From: Paenibacillaceae bacterium
GTDB taxonomy: Bacteria > Bacillota > Bacilli > Paenibacillales > Paenibacillaceae
Length of the DNA: 64,000 nucleotides
NCBI GenBank assembly: GCA_004134985.1
Contig: REGQ01000002.1
Span: 213,232-277,231 of the forward strand
Reading direction: 5' to 3'
Part shown: positions 18,464-26,494 of the stretch, piece after piece
Layout: every line of letters begins with the position of its first letter
Position numbering within the stretch: position 1 is the first letter of the stretch
The notes under the pieces: generated by a model
The model's database searches: none
What the model saw: the letters and a program-made list of their open reading frames with translations, nothing else
Told to the model about the DNA's origin: nothing
Translations under genes and position numbers: made by a program

Positions 18464-19345
18464 ATGCTGAAAAATTCCCGCAAAATGCTTTCCCTGTTCT
18501 ACTTTGTCGCTCCGGCCTTGCTGCTCTATACCGTATTCATGCTCATTCCCACCATCGGCGGGATGTATTACAGTATTACAGACTGGAACGGCCTGAATCG
18601 CGATTATAATCTGATTGGCTTGGCAAACTTCGTGGAAGCTCTTAAAGAAGACCCGGACTTTGTTCATTCCTTGTGGTTTACTTTGAAATATGTTGTCGTT
18701 ATGGTCGTATTACAAAATACGCTCGCTTTGCTGCTGGCCGTGCTGATCGAATCGCGCACCCGTTTTAAGGGCTTTTTTCGGACCGTCTTTTTCATGCCCA
18801 ACATGATCAGCGTCATTATCAGCGCCTTTATGTGGACCTTCATCTTTACGCAAGTGCTGCCGCAATTGGCAGAGAAGACCGCAATGACGTTTTTAGACCA
18901 GTCCTGGATTGGAGATCCGAGATTTTCCTTCTTCTCGATTGTTATCGTGTCACTGTGGAACGGCGTTGGATATATGATGATTATTTACCTGGCTGGCTTG
19001 CAGGGCGTCCCGCAAAGCTTGAAGGAAGCAGCGGTCATTGACGGTGCAAATCCGGCGCAAACGTTCCGACACATAACACTGCCGATGATTACCCATGCCA
19101 TTACGATCTGTTTCTTCCTGACGCTTAACGGCGCATTTAAAGTATTTGAGGTTGTATTCGGTCTGACAGGCGGCGGCCCTGGTCGCAGCACGCAGGTCAT
19201 TACGATGAATATCTATGAAGAAGCCTTCTCCAATAACTTCAGGTATGGCTACGCAAGCGCCAAATCGGTCATCCTGTTCATTATTATTTTGTTGGTTACC
19301 TTCATTCAAATAAAAGTAACGAAGAGAAATGAGGTGGAAGCCTGA
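18464..19345 (+). CDS. Sugar ABC transporter permease (MalF/UgpA type)
   Basis: 293 residues from ATG 18464 (GAGGTGATGCCGTC before it); the ORF extends 45 bases upstream without a better site. Six predicted helices. The EAA loop reads L-K-E-A-A-V-I-D-G-A-N-P, where the shared ATPase docks. It pairs with the next gene, whose start overlaps its stop codon, and with the upstream binding protein. Confidence 0.92.
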   Translation: MLKNSRKMLSLFYFVAPALLLYTVFMLIPTIGGMYYSITDWNGLNRDYNLIGLANFVEALKEDPDFVHSLWFTLKYVVVMVVLQNTLALLLAVLIESRTRFKGFFRTVFFMPNMISVIISAFMWTFIFTQVLPQLAEKTAMTFLDQSWIGDPRFSFFSIVIVSLWNGVGYMMIIYLAGLQGVPQSLKEAAVIDGANPAQTFRHITLPMITHAITICFFLTLNGAFKVFEVVFGLTGGGPGRSTQVITMNIYEEAFSNNFRYGYASAKSVILFIIILLVTFIQIKVTKRNEVEA

Positions 19346-20172
19346 TGATGTCACGCAAGGTGTCCTCAACAATCATTCTGATTGTGCTCATAATCGGAGC
19401 GGCGTTGTCCATCTTCCCAATCTATATGGCGGTCATCAATTCTTTGAAAACCCAAGGCGAAATGTTCAGCTCCATCTTGTCACTGCCCACTAAGCTCCAC
19501 TTTGAAAATTATGCTCATGCCTTCGAGAAAACCCGGCTGCTGAACAGTGTAAAAAACTCACTTGTCGTCTCAGTTATCGGTATCGGTGGAATTTTGCTAT
19601 TCGCTTCCATGGCGGGCTACAAGCTGTCCAGAACGTCGGGACGCATCAGCAATTTCCTCTTCTTTTTATTTATCGCATCGATGCTCGTGCCGTTCCATTC
19701 GATTATGATTTCGCTCTCCCGCGTAGCCAAGGCATTGTCGGTTCAGGGCAGTACTTACGGTTTGGCGTTCATTTATATCGGGCTTGGCGTCAATATGGCC
19801 GTGTTCCTTTATCACGGCTTCGTGAAGTCCATTCCGAGAGAACTGGAGGAATCGGCGCACATTGACGGATGTGGAGAGTTTCAGACTTTCTTCCGCATCA
19901 TCTTCCCACTGCTGATGCCGATTACGGTAACGATAGGAATCCTTGATTTTCTATGGATTTGGAACGACTTCCTGCTCCCGCTGCTGATGCTTACGGATGT
20001 GGATCGTTACACCCTTATCCTGTCAACCAACATGCTGTTTGGCGAGTACAACAAAGAATGGTCACTTATTCTGGCATCTCTGGTGTTGACGGCAATTCCG
20101 GTTGTCATTATCTACGCTTTCTTCCAGCGGTTCATTATGCAGGGCATAACGGAAGGCGCCGTGAAGGGCTGA
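19345..20172 (+). CDS. Sugar ABC transporter permease (MalG/UgpE type)
   Basis: 275 residues, six helices, with the EAA loop L-E-E-S-A-H-I-D-G-C-G. The start overlaps the TGA of the preceding permease (an ATG three bases later is equally possible), showing tight coupling. It is the last gene of the importer operon and is followed by a terminator. The substrate cannot be told from sequence. Confidence 0.92.
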   Translation: MMSRKVSSTIILIVLIIGAALSIFPIYMAVINSLKTQGEMFSSILSLPTKLHFENYAHAFEKTRLLNSVKNSLVVSVIGIGGILLFASMAGYKLSRTSGRISNFLFFLFIASMLVPFHSIMISLSRVAKALSVQGSTYGLAFIYIGLGVNMAVFLYHGFVKSIPRELEESAHIDGCGEFQTFFRIIFPLLMPITVTIGILDFLWIWNDFLLPLLMLTDVDRYTLILSTNMLFGEYNKEWSLILASLVLTAIPVVIIYAFFQRFIMQGITEGAVKG

Positions 20173-20183
20173 TATCTGCTAAG

Positions 20184-20222
20184 TTCCCACAACCTTAAGG
20201 TTAGTGGGATTTTTCTTTTTCT
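20184..20222 (+). terminator. Terminator after the sugar importer operon
   Basis: CCCAC and GTGGG arms flank the palindrome AACCTTAAGGTT, followed by a T-rich run. The next ~350 bases to 20574 hold no gene that I recognise; a TATAAT lies at about 20511. Confidence 0.75.
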
Positions 20223-20574
20223 TTTTCGATCCACCATGGGCGATGCCGCCAGATGAACTTGCCGATTAGCCATTGCGATGATGTTGTGCAACTGCAGCTG
20301 TCACTCGGGCACCGTAATAGATGCCAACGGCGTGTAGGGTTTTTGATCTAGGTCATAATCACCCCGTAAATCGAACGCACATTCGTAAAAAGGTACAAAT
20401 GAATTATTTTTAGATCCTCTTCGAAAAACAAATCCCCTGTAAACATAAGGAATGCGAGCGTTTTTCTATTGGTTTTTCTTCCACATCTACCCAAATAAGG
20501 ACTTTTGTCGTATAATGTTGTCAGATTATGTTAGAGCAACTCCTCCAGCCGATGGAGAATCGACAGGTGAAGCG

Positions 20575-20766
20575 ATGTATTTAAAAGTTTCTACCCTAAT
20601 TGCAGGGGTCAGTTCAATTCTGTTTTCGATTGTATGGTTAATGGATTCAGTATTGGACTATTCGAATTTTGTATCTGTTGTAATAAGATTCTTTCCAGCT
20701 GTTTTTGGTCTCTCCTTGGTCAACTTCTTCTTTGCATTTCTGAGCTTGCGGGAAAGGCGGGGATAG
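20575..20766 (+). CDS. Small two-helix membrane protein, unknown
   Basis: 63 residues from the ATG at 20575 (AGGTGAAGCG before it). Two hydrophobic helices are separated by a short loop, ending R-E-R-R-G. The frame is open upstream to 20452 but with no ribosome site. The next gene starts right after its stop, so the two form a unit. Not recognised; the function is unknown. Confidence 0.6.
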   Translation: MYLKVSTLIAGVSSILFSIVWLMDSVLDYSNFVSVVIRFFPAVFGLSLVNFFFAFLSLRERRG

Positions 20767-20767
20767 A

Positions 20768-21478
20768 TTGAAGCTAAGAACAACCGCAGTGTTGGCATTG
20801 AGCGGCGGAACCATATTATCCCTGACACTGCTGCTACTGTTTAATCTCTTTTATTTTTTTGATTTGTTTGGCATTAATTTTTTTAAATTTAAGTTCGTCT
20901 ATTTGAATGTTCTTCAAATATTAGCTGGACTTTTACTGGCCGCTTTCTTTTTTCGTTTCTATGCTTTTTTGAAGTCGGGCCAAGAAATTACGCTTCAGAC
21001 AATTCGACGGGAATTGAGCGGGTATGCCCCGCAAGCAATTGCTGGAAATAACCAACTTGGAAATACTGGGAATCCACCCTATCCAAACACTGGATATGTT
21101 CCACAAACAAATATTTTGTCGCAAAGGGGTGTGAATATGGCAGGATCGCAACAAAGTGTAATGCCTGTCTTATTAAAGACAATAGGATGGCTTTCAATCG
21201 GACTCGGCTTGATCGTCGGAATAATGGCAGGCAATGCAGTGAACGATTTGACAGCAGAACTGCTAGGGTCAAGATATAAAGCAAGCTTCAGTTGGTCAAC
21301 TGCTTTCTCATGGTGGATAGGGAGCGCCGTCTCGGGCATAGTTCTCATCGCCATCGGCATGATCTTTGAACGGGTTACTGCTACCTTAAATCACGTTCAA
21401 CGGCTTGTACATGCACAGGACACCGCCCAGACGAAGCAGTCATCTTCCAGTTATTCCGAGCGCTCCACATCGCTTTAA
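20768..21478 (+). CDS. Membrane protein, unknown
   Basis: 236 residues from a TTG one base after the preceding stop, with AAAGGCGGGG upstream. Two N-terminal helices (about 8-30, 42-65), a polar Asn/Pro/Tyr-rich linker, then two more helices (about 135-160, 180-205) and a Gln/Ser-rich tail. No catalytic motif is visible. It probably works with the upstream small membrane protein; function unknown. Confidence 0.65.
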   Translation: MKLRTTAVLALSGGTILSLTLLLLFNLFYFFDLFGINFFKFKFVYLNVLQILAGLLLAAFFFRFYAFLKSGQEITLQTIRRELSGYAPQAIAGNNQLGNTGNPPYPNTGYVPQTNILSQRGVNMAGSQQSVMPVLLKTIGWLSIGLGLIVGIMAGNAVNDLTAELLGSRYKASFSWSTAFSWWIGSAVSGIVLIAIGMIFERVTATLNHVQRLVHAQDTAQTKQSSSSYSERSTSL

Positions 21479-21638
21479 TCCAAGCAAGCGGATTTGTAGC
21501 AGGAGCTTCAGAAGCTGATTTCCACTGCAAAAACTTTAGCGCAACGAATGGCCTTCTTATCCCATTATTGATTTGCAAGGTACTGGTTTCCGATAAGAAA
21601 GAACAATATTAATAAATATATTAAAAAAGGTGGGCATC

Positions 21639-22070
21639 ATGATGTTTAGACAAGTATCGCTTTTATTGTTGGTAACTATGGTAGCTGTTGTAATGGCGGC
21701 TTGTGGAGGATCGGGGAAGTCCTTCACTGCCGACCAAGCCGTTCAGGCGTTTAAGGATGCGGGTTTGGAAATCGAGGGCGTGCGGGATATTACGGATGAA
21801 GATGTAGGAACGCTCGTTCCTAAAAAACATGACTCAGGCAAAAGGTTTGAGCTTCCCTCACTTGGAAATGAAATCGGTGGACGAATTTTTGTTTACAAAA
21901 AGGATAGCGATCTTCTGGAAATGAAAAAATTCTATGACGACCTAGGTGAAAATGCACCTATGCTTTTCTCCTACACGCTAAAAAAGGGGAACATCTTAGT
22001 TCATCTTCCTGGTAAACTAACTGAGGAACAATATGAGCAGTACAAATCTGCGCTTGAAAAGCTGAAATAA
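21639..22070 (+). CDS. Small putative lipoprotein, unknown
   Basis: 143 residues from ATG 21639 (AAAGGTGG before it); a GTG nine bases upstream is possible. The lipobox M-A-A-C places the lipid Cys at residue 22. The mature part (T-A-D-Q-A-V-Q-A-F-K-D-A-G-L) resembles the small helical modules of stress or surface lipoproteins in Paenibacillus, but I cannot name a family. It is followed by a strong terminator. Confidence 0.7.
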   Translation: MMFRQVSLLLLVTMVAVVMAACGGSGKSFTADQAVQAFKDAGLEIEGVRDITDEDVGTLVPKKHDSGKRFELPSLGNEIGGRIFVYKKDSDLLEMKKFYDDLGENAPMLFSYTLKKGNILVHLPGKLTEEQYEQYKSALEKLK

Positions 22071-22111
22071 AAAAAACGCCTGGCTCCGGTCTCCGGTCAG
22101 GCGTTTTTTTA
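22071..22111 (+). terminator. Terminator after the small lipoprotein
   Basis: AAAAAACGCCTG / CAGGCGTTTTTT with an inner CCGG pair; a near-perfect stem followed by T7. Confidence 0.9.
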
Positions 22112-22240
22112 TTTAAACAAGCGACGCGGCTTATCATTGCTTTCCTGCCGTTCTCTCTTTACCAACGGTTCTTCGGAACCAACCGAATCAGATTCTCCGA
22201 TATGCCTGATCATTATCTAGACCAAGTACGGACAGAGCGC

Positions 22241-22975
22241 TTATTTGGGATCAAATGCCCCTGTACGGTCCAGCACGACAAGCGCCCGATAGAAGCTGTA
22301 GTCGCCCGTCGGATCTGTAAGCACAAAGCCATTGCCACTTTTGCTTGCCATCTTGGTCAGTTTGTCCACAGTAGCTTTTGCCCAGGTTGGCGGCTCGGTC
22401 TGCAGCAGCCGCTTCTCCAAAGTTTCCACTCGTTTTTGCAGCGCATCGAACACCGCTTTTTCCTCTGCTGTCATCGGCACCTCATCCCCCTTCGTAATGA
22501 TATACATGGCCTGATCAATTTGCGCCTGCGTTGGCCTGCGTCCCGCGCGATACTGAGCCGTTGTCAGCCCAAATGTCATTTCAAAATGCGGATAATCCTT
22601 GAAACTCGTCCAATCGCCGCCCCATGAGAATCCCATCTCTTTCGCGATCTCAACAACTGTCATCCAGTCTTTGTTGACATCCCAGGATATATTGCGGCCA
22701 TCGGGCTGCAATAGTACAAAGTCAATCGCTACGCCAAAGTTATGATTACTGTAACCCCCACGGGCGTTCGTCACAATCTTGCCTGGAGCGGTACGCCCTT
22801 GCGCATACAAAGCGTCCTGCTCGGCGATCGTCCGCAACCCTTGTGTAATTAGTATTGGAATGCCACGCGCGAAGGAACGGTCGATCAGCCGCTCTGCCGC
22901 CGCGCGGACAACCGGCAGCAAGCCGGACAACCTGGTTGCGGATTTACTGCGCACATAGTCAAGTGTCAATGTCAT
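22241..22975 (-). CDS. Phage-type M15 peptidoglycan peptidase (endolysin), copy 1
   Basis: 244 residues from ATG 22975 (GGAGGTAGTGAA just before it); the frame opens further up to 23089. Its VanY/Ply500-type M15C domain has the zinc motif S-N-H-N-F-G-V-A-I-D and the second site D-Y-P-H-F-E, plus T-Q-G-L-R-T. The C-terminal third holds a helix (V-E-T-L-E-K-R) and a T-W-A-K-A-T-V-D-K-L wall-binding-like repeat. It cleaves L-Ala-D-Glu bonds in family members. It is nearly identical to the prophage copy at 33446 yet lies outside the left att-like repeat, with no holin beside it. Confidence 0.85.
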   Translation of the reverse strand: MTLTLDYVRSKSATRLSGLLPVVRAAAERLIDRSFARGIPILITQGLRTIAEQDALYAQGRTAPGKIVTNARGGYSNHNFGVAIDFVLLQPDGRNISWDVNKDWMTVVEIAKEMGFSWGGDWTSFKDYPHFEMTFGLTTAQYRAGRRPTQAQIDQAMYIITKGDEVPMTAEEKAVFDALQKRVETLEKRLLQTEPPTWAKATVDKLTKMASKSGNGFVLTDPTGDYSFYRALVVLDRTGAFDPK

Positions 22976-23089
22976 TTCACTACCTCCTCCTCTATTAATT
23001 TGTGCAAGTTTGTTGTTAAGAGACTCCGGCATTAGCACACCACCTCCACCCAAATTTCTGGCGGACGCTCCACTACTAATAATGTTCAT

Positions 23090-23523
23090 CCCCGAAGCAA
23101 ACCAAAAAAAAGGCCGCTGCCCAGCAAAAGCGGATAAGTGTCTGAAGGTGGCTGGAATTAATTAGTGTTGGGTGGGTTGGGGGAGACGCGGGAGCGATCG
23201 ATGTTGCAGATAAGCTGCCGGTGTTGGGGTAAGCGATAAGTGCCGAGGGTAGGCCATCGGTGTTGCGGGTAGGCGGTCAGAATGGTCGGTAAACCGGTTG
23301 GAGTGGTGGGAGCGGCCACTGGTTCCGCTATTTCGCTCAAAACAAGGGAAATTGAGTTTTCGCGGCCACCAGATCCGTTAATTGTGTGAAAACCGTGGTA
23401 TTAGGCGGGTTTTGTTGCCAATAGCGGAACGTGTGGCCGTGAAAATGCCATTTGGGCGATTTTGAGGCAAATAGCGGAACGTGTGGCCGCGTAGTCTTCG
23501 TAAAAGGGTTCAAACATAAAAAA
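23090..23523. repeat. Gene-free stretch with dispersed intergenic repeats
   Basis: No gene is supported. It holds three copies of a 20-22 bp motif read as AATAGCGGAACnnGTGGCCG: inverted near 23312-23333, direct at about 23421 and 23470. It also has degenerate GATAAGTG / GTGTTG-rich units reminiscent of the tract at 58048. These look like genome-wide intergenic repeats. Confidence 0.6.
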
Positions 23524-23562
23524 GAGCCGAAGCAGCACATTCATTATGCTGCCCAGCTCCTT
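23524..23562 (-). terminator. Minus-strand terminator left of the first att-like repeat
   Basis: Minus-strand hairpin with GAGC/GCTC outer and CAGCA/TGCTG inner arms, ending in T6. It sits just beyond the displaced sufB 3' end and may be the original downstream terminator of the suf operon before the elements inserted. Confidence 0.6.
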
Positions 23563-23572
23563 TGACACCTTC

Positions 23573-23646
23573 AACCCACGCAAAACGTTGCTACACCATC
23601 ATTTTTGCAGATTAACCGACACTTCCTTCCATCTCGCAGTTGATGA
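23573..23646. repeat. att-like repeat A: diverged copy of the sufB 3' end
   Basis: 74 bases matching 42217-42291. Minus-strand reading still spells most of the sufB tail (E-M-E-G-S-V-G-stop) followed by the AACGTT-type hairpin. The 34 bases to its right (to 23680) match those right of repeat B, so this is the left junction of an element inserted at sufB. Confidence 0.8.
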
Positions 23647-23801
23647 TTCAAGGGGTTCAAAGCAAATCAATATGTTCTGAAAACCAAAACTTTCCGCTCC
23701 AGATCAGACAGCATGCCGGGCTCGCTCCATCGCAAGGATGTTCACTGTCAGCAGCAGCCGCGACCGCGGCGGATGTTTTGTTAAATGTTAGTATGACGCA
23801 A

Positions 23802-23840
23802 AAGAAACCCCCATCGACTAAGTCAGTGAGGGTATGTTTT
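23802..23840 (-). terminator. Terminator of the secreted-protein gene
   Basis: Minus-strand hairpin ACCCTCACTGAC / GTCGATGGGGGT (one mismatch, wobbles) followed by TTTCTTTT, partly within the 3' flank of the gene at 23848. Confidence 0.65.
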
Positions 23841-23847
23841 AACTCCA

Positions 23848-24501
23848 CTAAGGTTGTACAACCGCACCACTGCCACTGATGCCGCCGTCTTGCCAAGTTA
23901 GTTCATGTTTTTGCATTGTAAAAAACATTTCTCCTGCAGGTACATTGGGAAAATCATAATGCCTCCAATTCCCTACTCTAAAACGGCCTGTTGCTATTGC
24001 ACCATTCCCAACCGAATGCAAGGTAATATCAAAGTAATTAAAATCGCTTCCCACCCTGGAATCATCTCCCCATGAACCGTTCGCAGTAATCCGAACCGTA
24101 CCACTGTTTGGATTATCGATTCTTTGAGATGTTAAATTAGCCTTAAAATCAAAATTAAAATAGTATGGAAGCGGCGCTGCATTTACCACATATTCTGTGT
24201 AGTCAATACCCTTTCCGAGTGATGCTTCTCCAATTACGTGTGAAGGATCATTATATAGTTCTTCGATGCTGGCCAACAATTCTTCGTCCGTTATTTCAAA
24301 CATCTTAATTTCTCGTGATGAATCCATTATTAAAGGGGTTTCAGCATATTCCTTATAGTATTCTTCAAGCGCCCTTGCCGGATCAAGATCATCATCGGTA
24401 AGAAAATTAATTTTGGAAGAATCAGCATAAGAAAACCCGGCAATTACAGAAGCAATCAAAAGGATAGCTAGTGATAGCAAGAAAACTTTTTTCTTAGACA
24501 T
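23848..24501 (-). CDS. Secreted protein of unknown function, element cargo
   Basis: 217 residues. Signal peptide (M-S-K-K-K-V-F-L-L-S-L, cut near S-Y-A-D). The mature part has an acidic helical segment to about residue 100, then a beta-rich domain with N-P-N-S-G-T-V-R-I and a Gly-rich end. AAGGAGG lies 6 bases before the ATG and its own terminator follows. It is more AT-rich than the core genes around. No known family recognised. Confidence 0.7.
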   Translation of the reverse strand: MSKKKVFLLSLAILLIASVIAGFSYADSSKINFLTDDDLDPARALEEYYKEYAETPLIMDSSREIKMFEITDEELLASIEELYNDPSHVIGEASLGKGIDYTEYVVNAAPLPYYFNFDFKANLTSQRIDNPNSGTVRITANGSWGDDSRVGSDFNYFDITLHSVGNGAIATGRFRVGNWRHYDFPNVPAGEMFFTMQKHELTWQDGGISGSGAVVQP

Positions 24502-24650
24502 AACGGCCTCCTTAATTAGTTATAAAGTAAAAGATATTATGACTACCTCCCTACCCTCCTTCGCTTCATTTTGAAACAACTATCGCTTCATATAATTTTG
24601 ACTCCTACCAGATACCAAAAGTTTCAATTTATCCCAAATTTGTTTGATTA

Positions 24651-24805
24651 TTAATTAATAAATGCTATAGCACGCCTAGCGGAAGCCAGGCGGTTTTTTT
24701 CTTTATCCATCAAACGGCTGATCGCTTCGGCTCATTGTTGAAAATAACCCTCGCGATCTCAAGATACCTGTCGTAAGTCTTTTGTGCTTCCATTGGTTGA
24801 GACAT
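24651..24805 (-). pseudogene. Small phage protein, frameshifted
   Basis: Starts at ATG 24805 with AAAGGAG nine bases upstream, reading M-S-Q-P-M-E-A-Q-K-T-Y-D-R-Y-L. After about 26 codons the reading passes to another frame (E-A-I-S-R-L-M-D-K-E-K-N-R) that ends at 24651, so one base was lost near 24725. Its 5' leader resembles that of the pseudogene at 40040. Confidence 0.55.
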
Positions 24806-24825
24806 TGCAGCCAACTCCTTTCGTT

Positions 24826-24866
24826 TTTGGGCAAAAGAAAAGCACCCGAAGGTGCCTTATATGGTG
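24826..24866 (-). terminator. Cargo terminator T1 (repeated GCACC-TTC-GGGTGC hairpin)
   Basis: Minus-strand GCACC-TTC-GGGTGC then TTTTCTTTTGCCC, directly after the DUF898 gene. The same module recurs at 38158, 40064 and 41148. Confidence 0.8.
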
Positions 24867-24889
24867 CTTTTTCAAATAAGTATCATTGT

Positions 24890-25252
24890 CTAATTTACAA
24901 ATGTTGTGTGCTTTACTTTCCACTTTTCTAATGAAATGAATAACCAAAAGCTATAAATTCCTAAAGTGATAATACATAGACACCACCATTTGATCCAGTT
25001 ACCAAAAAGACCAATAGCCGTCCCATTGAACTTTAAGCGTCGCCCCTCCACTACCGTATGTTCAATTTTCCATTTGTAGATCATTGTTATGCTCCAGGGA
25101 TAGCAAATCCCCAAAGTAAATACTGTAACTAAAAAACCAAGGATATTCCATCCTATAAACTGAAGTAACCCTCCATCGAAGTATGATTTTACTTCTACTC
25201 GATAAATTGGTTGATTTACTTCTAAATTAACATTTACCGTCTGATCCATTGA
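24890..25252 (-). CDS. DUF898-family membrane protein
   Basis: 120 residues from ATG 25252, which has GGAGGAAG upstream. The frame is open 153 bases further, but that part is the shared leader repeat seen also before the gene at 39586, so the longer start is rejected. Motifs S-Y-F-D-G-G-L-L-Q-F-I-G-W-N and the repeated T-L-G-I-C-Y-P-W / T-L-G-I-Y-S-F-W are characteristic of DUF898 (YjgN-like). Three to four membrane helices. Function unknown; it rides as cargo in the left element. Confidence 0.8.
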   Translation of the reverse strand, partial: SMDQTVNVNLEVNQPIYRVEVKSYFDGGLLQFIGWNILGFLVTVFTLGICYPWSITMIYKWKIEHTVVEGRRLKFNGTAIGLFGNWIKWWCLCIITLGIYSFWLFISLEKWKVKHTTFVN

Positions 25253-25359
25253 ATATCTTCCTCCTCCTATAATTTTTAACATCTTTCGACCTATTACTAT
25301 TTTCCCATGTATACCCATGTAAGTCCATGAGAGATTTTGTCGAAATATGTAAATTGCAA

Positions 25360-25443
25360 CCCCCGAAGGACGGCAATGAAAGGAGGGCAAACGCTTTTTG
25401 TTCATGCTATAAGGATATCACGAATTTACAATACCGTGGGTGT
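25360..25443 (-). repeat. Shared cargo leader, copy 1
   Basis: Upstream of DUF898. Shares with 39663-39755 the blocks CCCCCGAAGGA, GAAAGGAGGG, GTTCATG-TATAA, ATATCA and ATACCGTGGGTGT in the same order and spacing. It probably holds the minus-strand promoter and untranslated leader. Confidence 0.7.
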
Positions 25444-25460
25444 ACAGAAAGTATACCCCA

Positions 25461-25613
25461 TTAACGCCTCCGAACACGTTTTTTTCTTCGGGGAATCCGT
25501 GAACTTATTTTCTTAATATAGATCTCGCTATATCCTAAATGCTCCGCAATCACCTTCAGTGGCAGCCACAACTCATCCGCTGCCTGCAGCAGTTCAAAAG
25601 GCGATGTATCCAT
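25461..25613 (-). CDS. Small basic HTH-like protein (possible phage regulator remnant)
   Basis: 50 residues, M-D-T-S-P-F-E-L-L-Q at the start, then V-I-A-E-H-L-G-Y-S-E-I-Y-I-K-K, which has the spacing of a helix-turn-helix, and an Arg/Lys-rich end. Further upstream (to about 25722) a broken frame reads M-D-Y-N-Q-E-I-D-C-E-A-C-E-R with a stop after 19 codons, so this may be the tail of a decayed phage gene. No strong ribosome site. Confidence 0.4.
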   Translation of the reverse strand: MDTSPFELLQAADELWLPLKVIAEHLGYSEIYIKKISSRIPRRKKRVRRR

Positions 25614-25867
25614 TGCACGATAATCCGGCCTTCATCGTCTTTGGCAACCCATACGGTTTCACGTTACCATTTGCTCAGTTTACGTTCGCAGGCTTCACAG
25701 TCAATTTCCTGGTTGTAATCCATTCTATTCCTCCCCGTCAACATTTTTCAGACACAATTTAGACACATTTTTATAAAACTTTCTATTTTACATGCGAATT
25801 ATCGCGAACAGTACGATTCTTTCAGGAGATAGATTTATTACTGGTCACTTTGACAAAAAGGTGGCTA

Positions 25868-26023
25868 ATGAACATGAAAAAAATAGGGAATTCAAAGTGG
25901 TACTACAATGACGGAGCTAAGACTAAAAAGTACAAAAGGTATTTGAAGAAGGCTGTATCTTATTTGGTCACCAGTATCATTACTTGGATTCTTAATAAGT
26001 TGCTTGATCGTTTCTTTAATTGA
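25868..26023 (+). CDS. 51-residue cationic, amphipathic peptide (toxin- or bacteriocin-like)
   Basis: ATG 25868 with AAAAGGTGG five bases upstream, ending in a strong terminator 14 bases after the stop. Residues 3-28 are rich in Lys/Tyr/Trp (K-W-Y-Y-N-D-G-A-K-T-K-K-Y-K-R-Y-L-K-K). Residues 29-50 are one hydrophobic helix (Y-L-V-T-S-I-I-T-W-I-L-N-K-L-L). No leader-processing motif is seen. Net charge is strongly positive. Such a compact gene between cargo and integrase resembles type I toxins or leaderless bacteriocins, but no family is recognised and no antisense RNA or immunity gene is obvious. Confidence 0.6.
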   Translation: MNMKKIGNSKWYYNDGAKTKKYKRYLKKAVSYLVTSIITWILNKLLDRFFN

Positions 26024-26035
26024 TTGTGCAATCTA

Positions 26036-26068
26036 CTGGGGCTTGAGCTATCAAGCTCCGGTTTTTCT
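26036..26068 (+). terminator. Terminator of the 51-residue peptide gene
   Basis: GGGGCTTGA / TCAAGCTCC stem with a 4-base loop, then GGTTTTTC. Confidence 0.85.
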
Positions 26069-26139
26069 TTTCTGGATAAGAAGGAATCCCCCTATCCATC
26101 AAAATAGTAGTTGCTGCCCTACTGCACCGGCTGCTAAAA

Positions 26140-26494
26140 TTGTTGCTCAATTTTATGAAAGACTATAGGCATCAACGATTCGAAAGCTTTCCTCTCTACT
26201 TCATGTTGATGTACTTTTTAAGTCAAACACGATTGCGGATCAGTGAGGGCCTGGCTCTGAAATGGACGGACATAAAGGGGAATAAGCTGAACGTTGAGCG
26301 ACAAACCAGCTGGACTCGATTCGGATCTACTGCAAAAAGGCGGGAATAGATTATAAAGGCACATGAGACATACCCATGTCGTGCTGCTCCTCGAAGCTGG
26401 GGCCAGCTTCAAGTTTATATCTCAACGACTGGGGCACAAATCGGTTAAGATAACCGCCGACACTTACCTCGACATCACTGAAAAAATAGAAAAG
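26140..26494 (+). pseudogene. Tyrosine integrase C-terminal remnant of the left element
   Basis: Fragments of a phage integrase: an S-Q-T-R-L-R-I-S-E-G-L-A-L-K-W-T-D-I segment, a gap, then V-V-L-L-L-E-A-G-A-S-F-K-F-I-S-Q-R-L-G-H-K-S ending in the catalytic Tyr of A-D-T-Y-L-D-I. The IS at 26495 cuts the last codons and supplies a new stop. The segment 26370-26490 is nearly identical to the right-element copy at 41990-42128, but here the frame through S-Q-R-L-G-H is intact. Confidence 0.75.

Noticed and set aside
24668-24700. Plus-strand terminator (CGCCT/AGGCG with T7)
   Set aside because: The hairpin coincides with coding of the frameshifted phage gene on the minus strand and has no plus-strand gene before it; possible but not supported.
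24759-24947. 62-codon minus-strand frame across terminator T1
   Set aside because: It crosses the DUF898 3' end and the terminator hairpin; composition shows no coding character.
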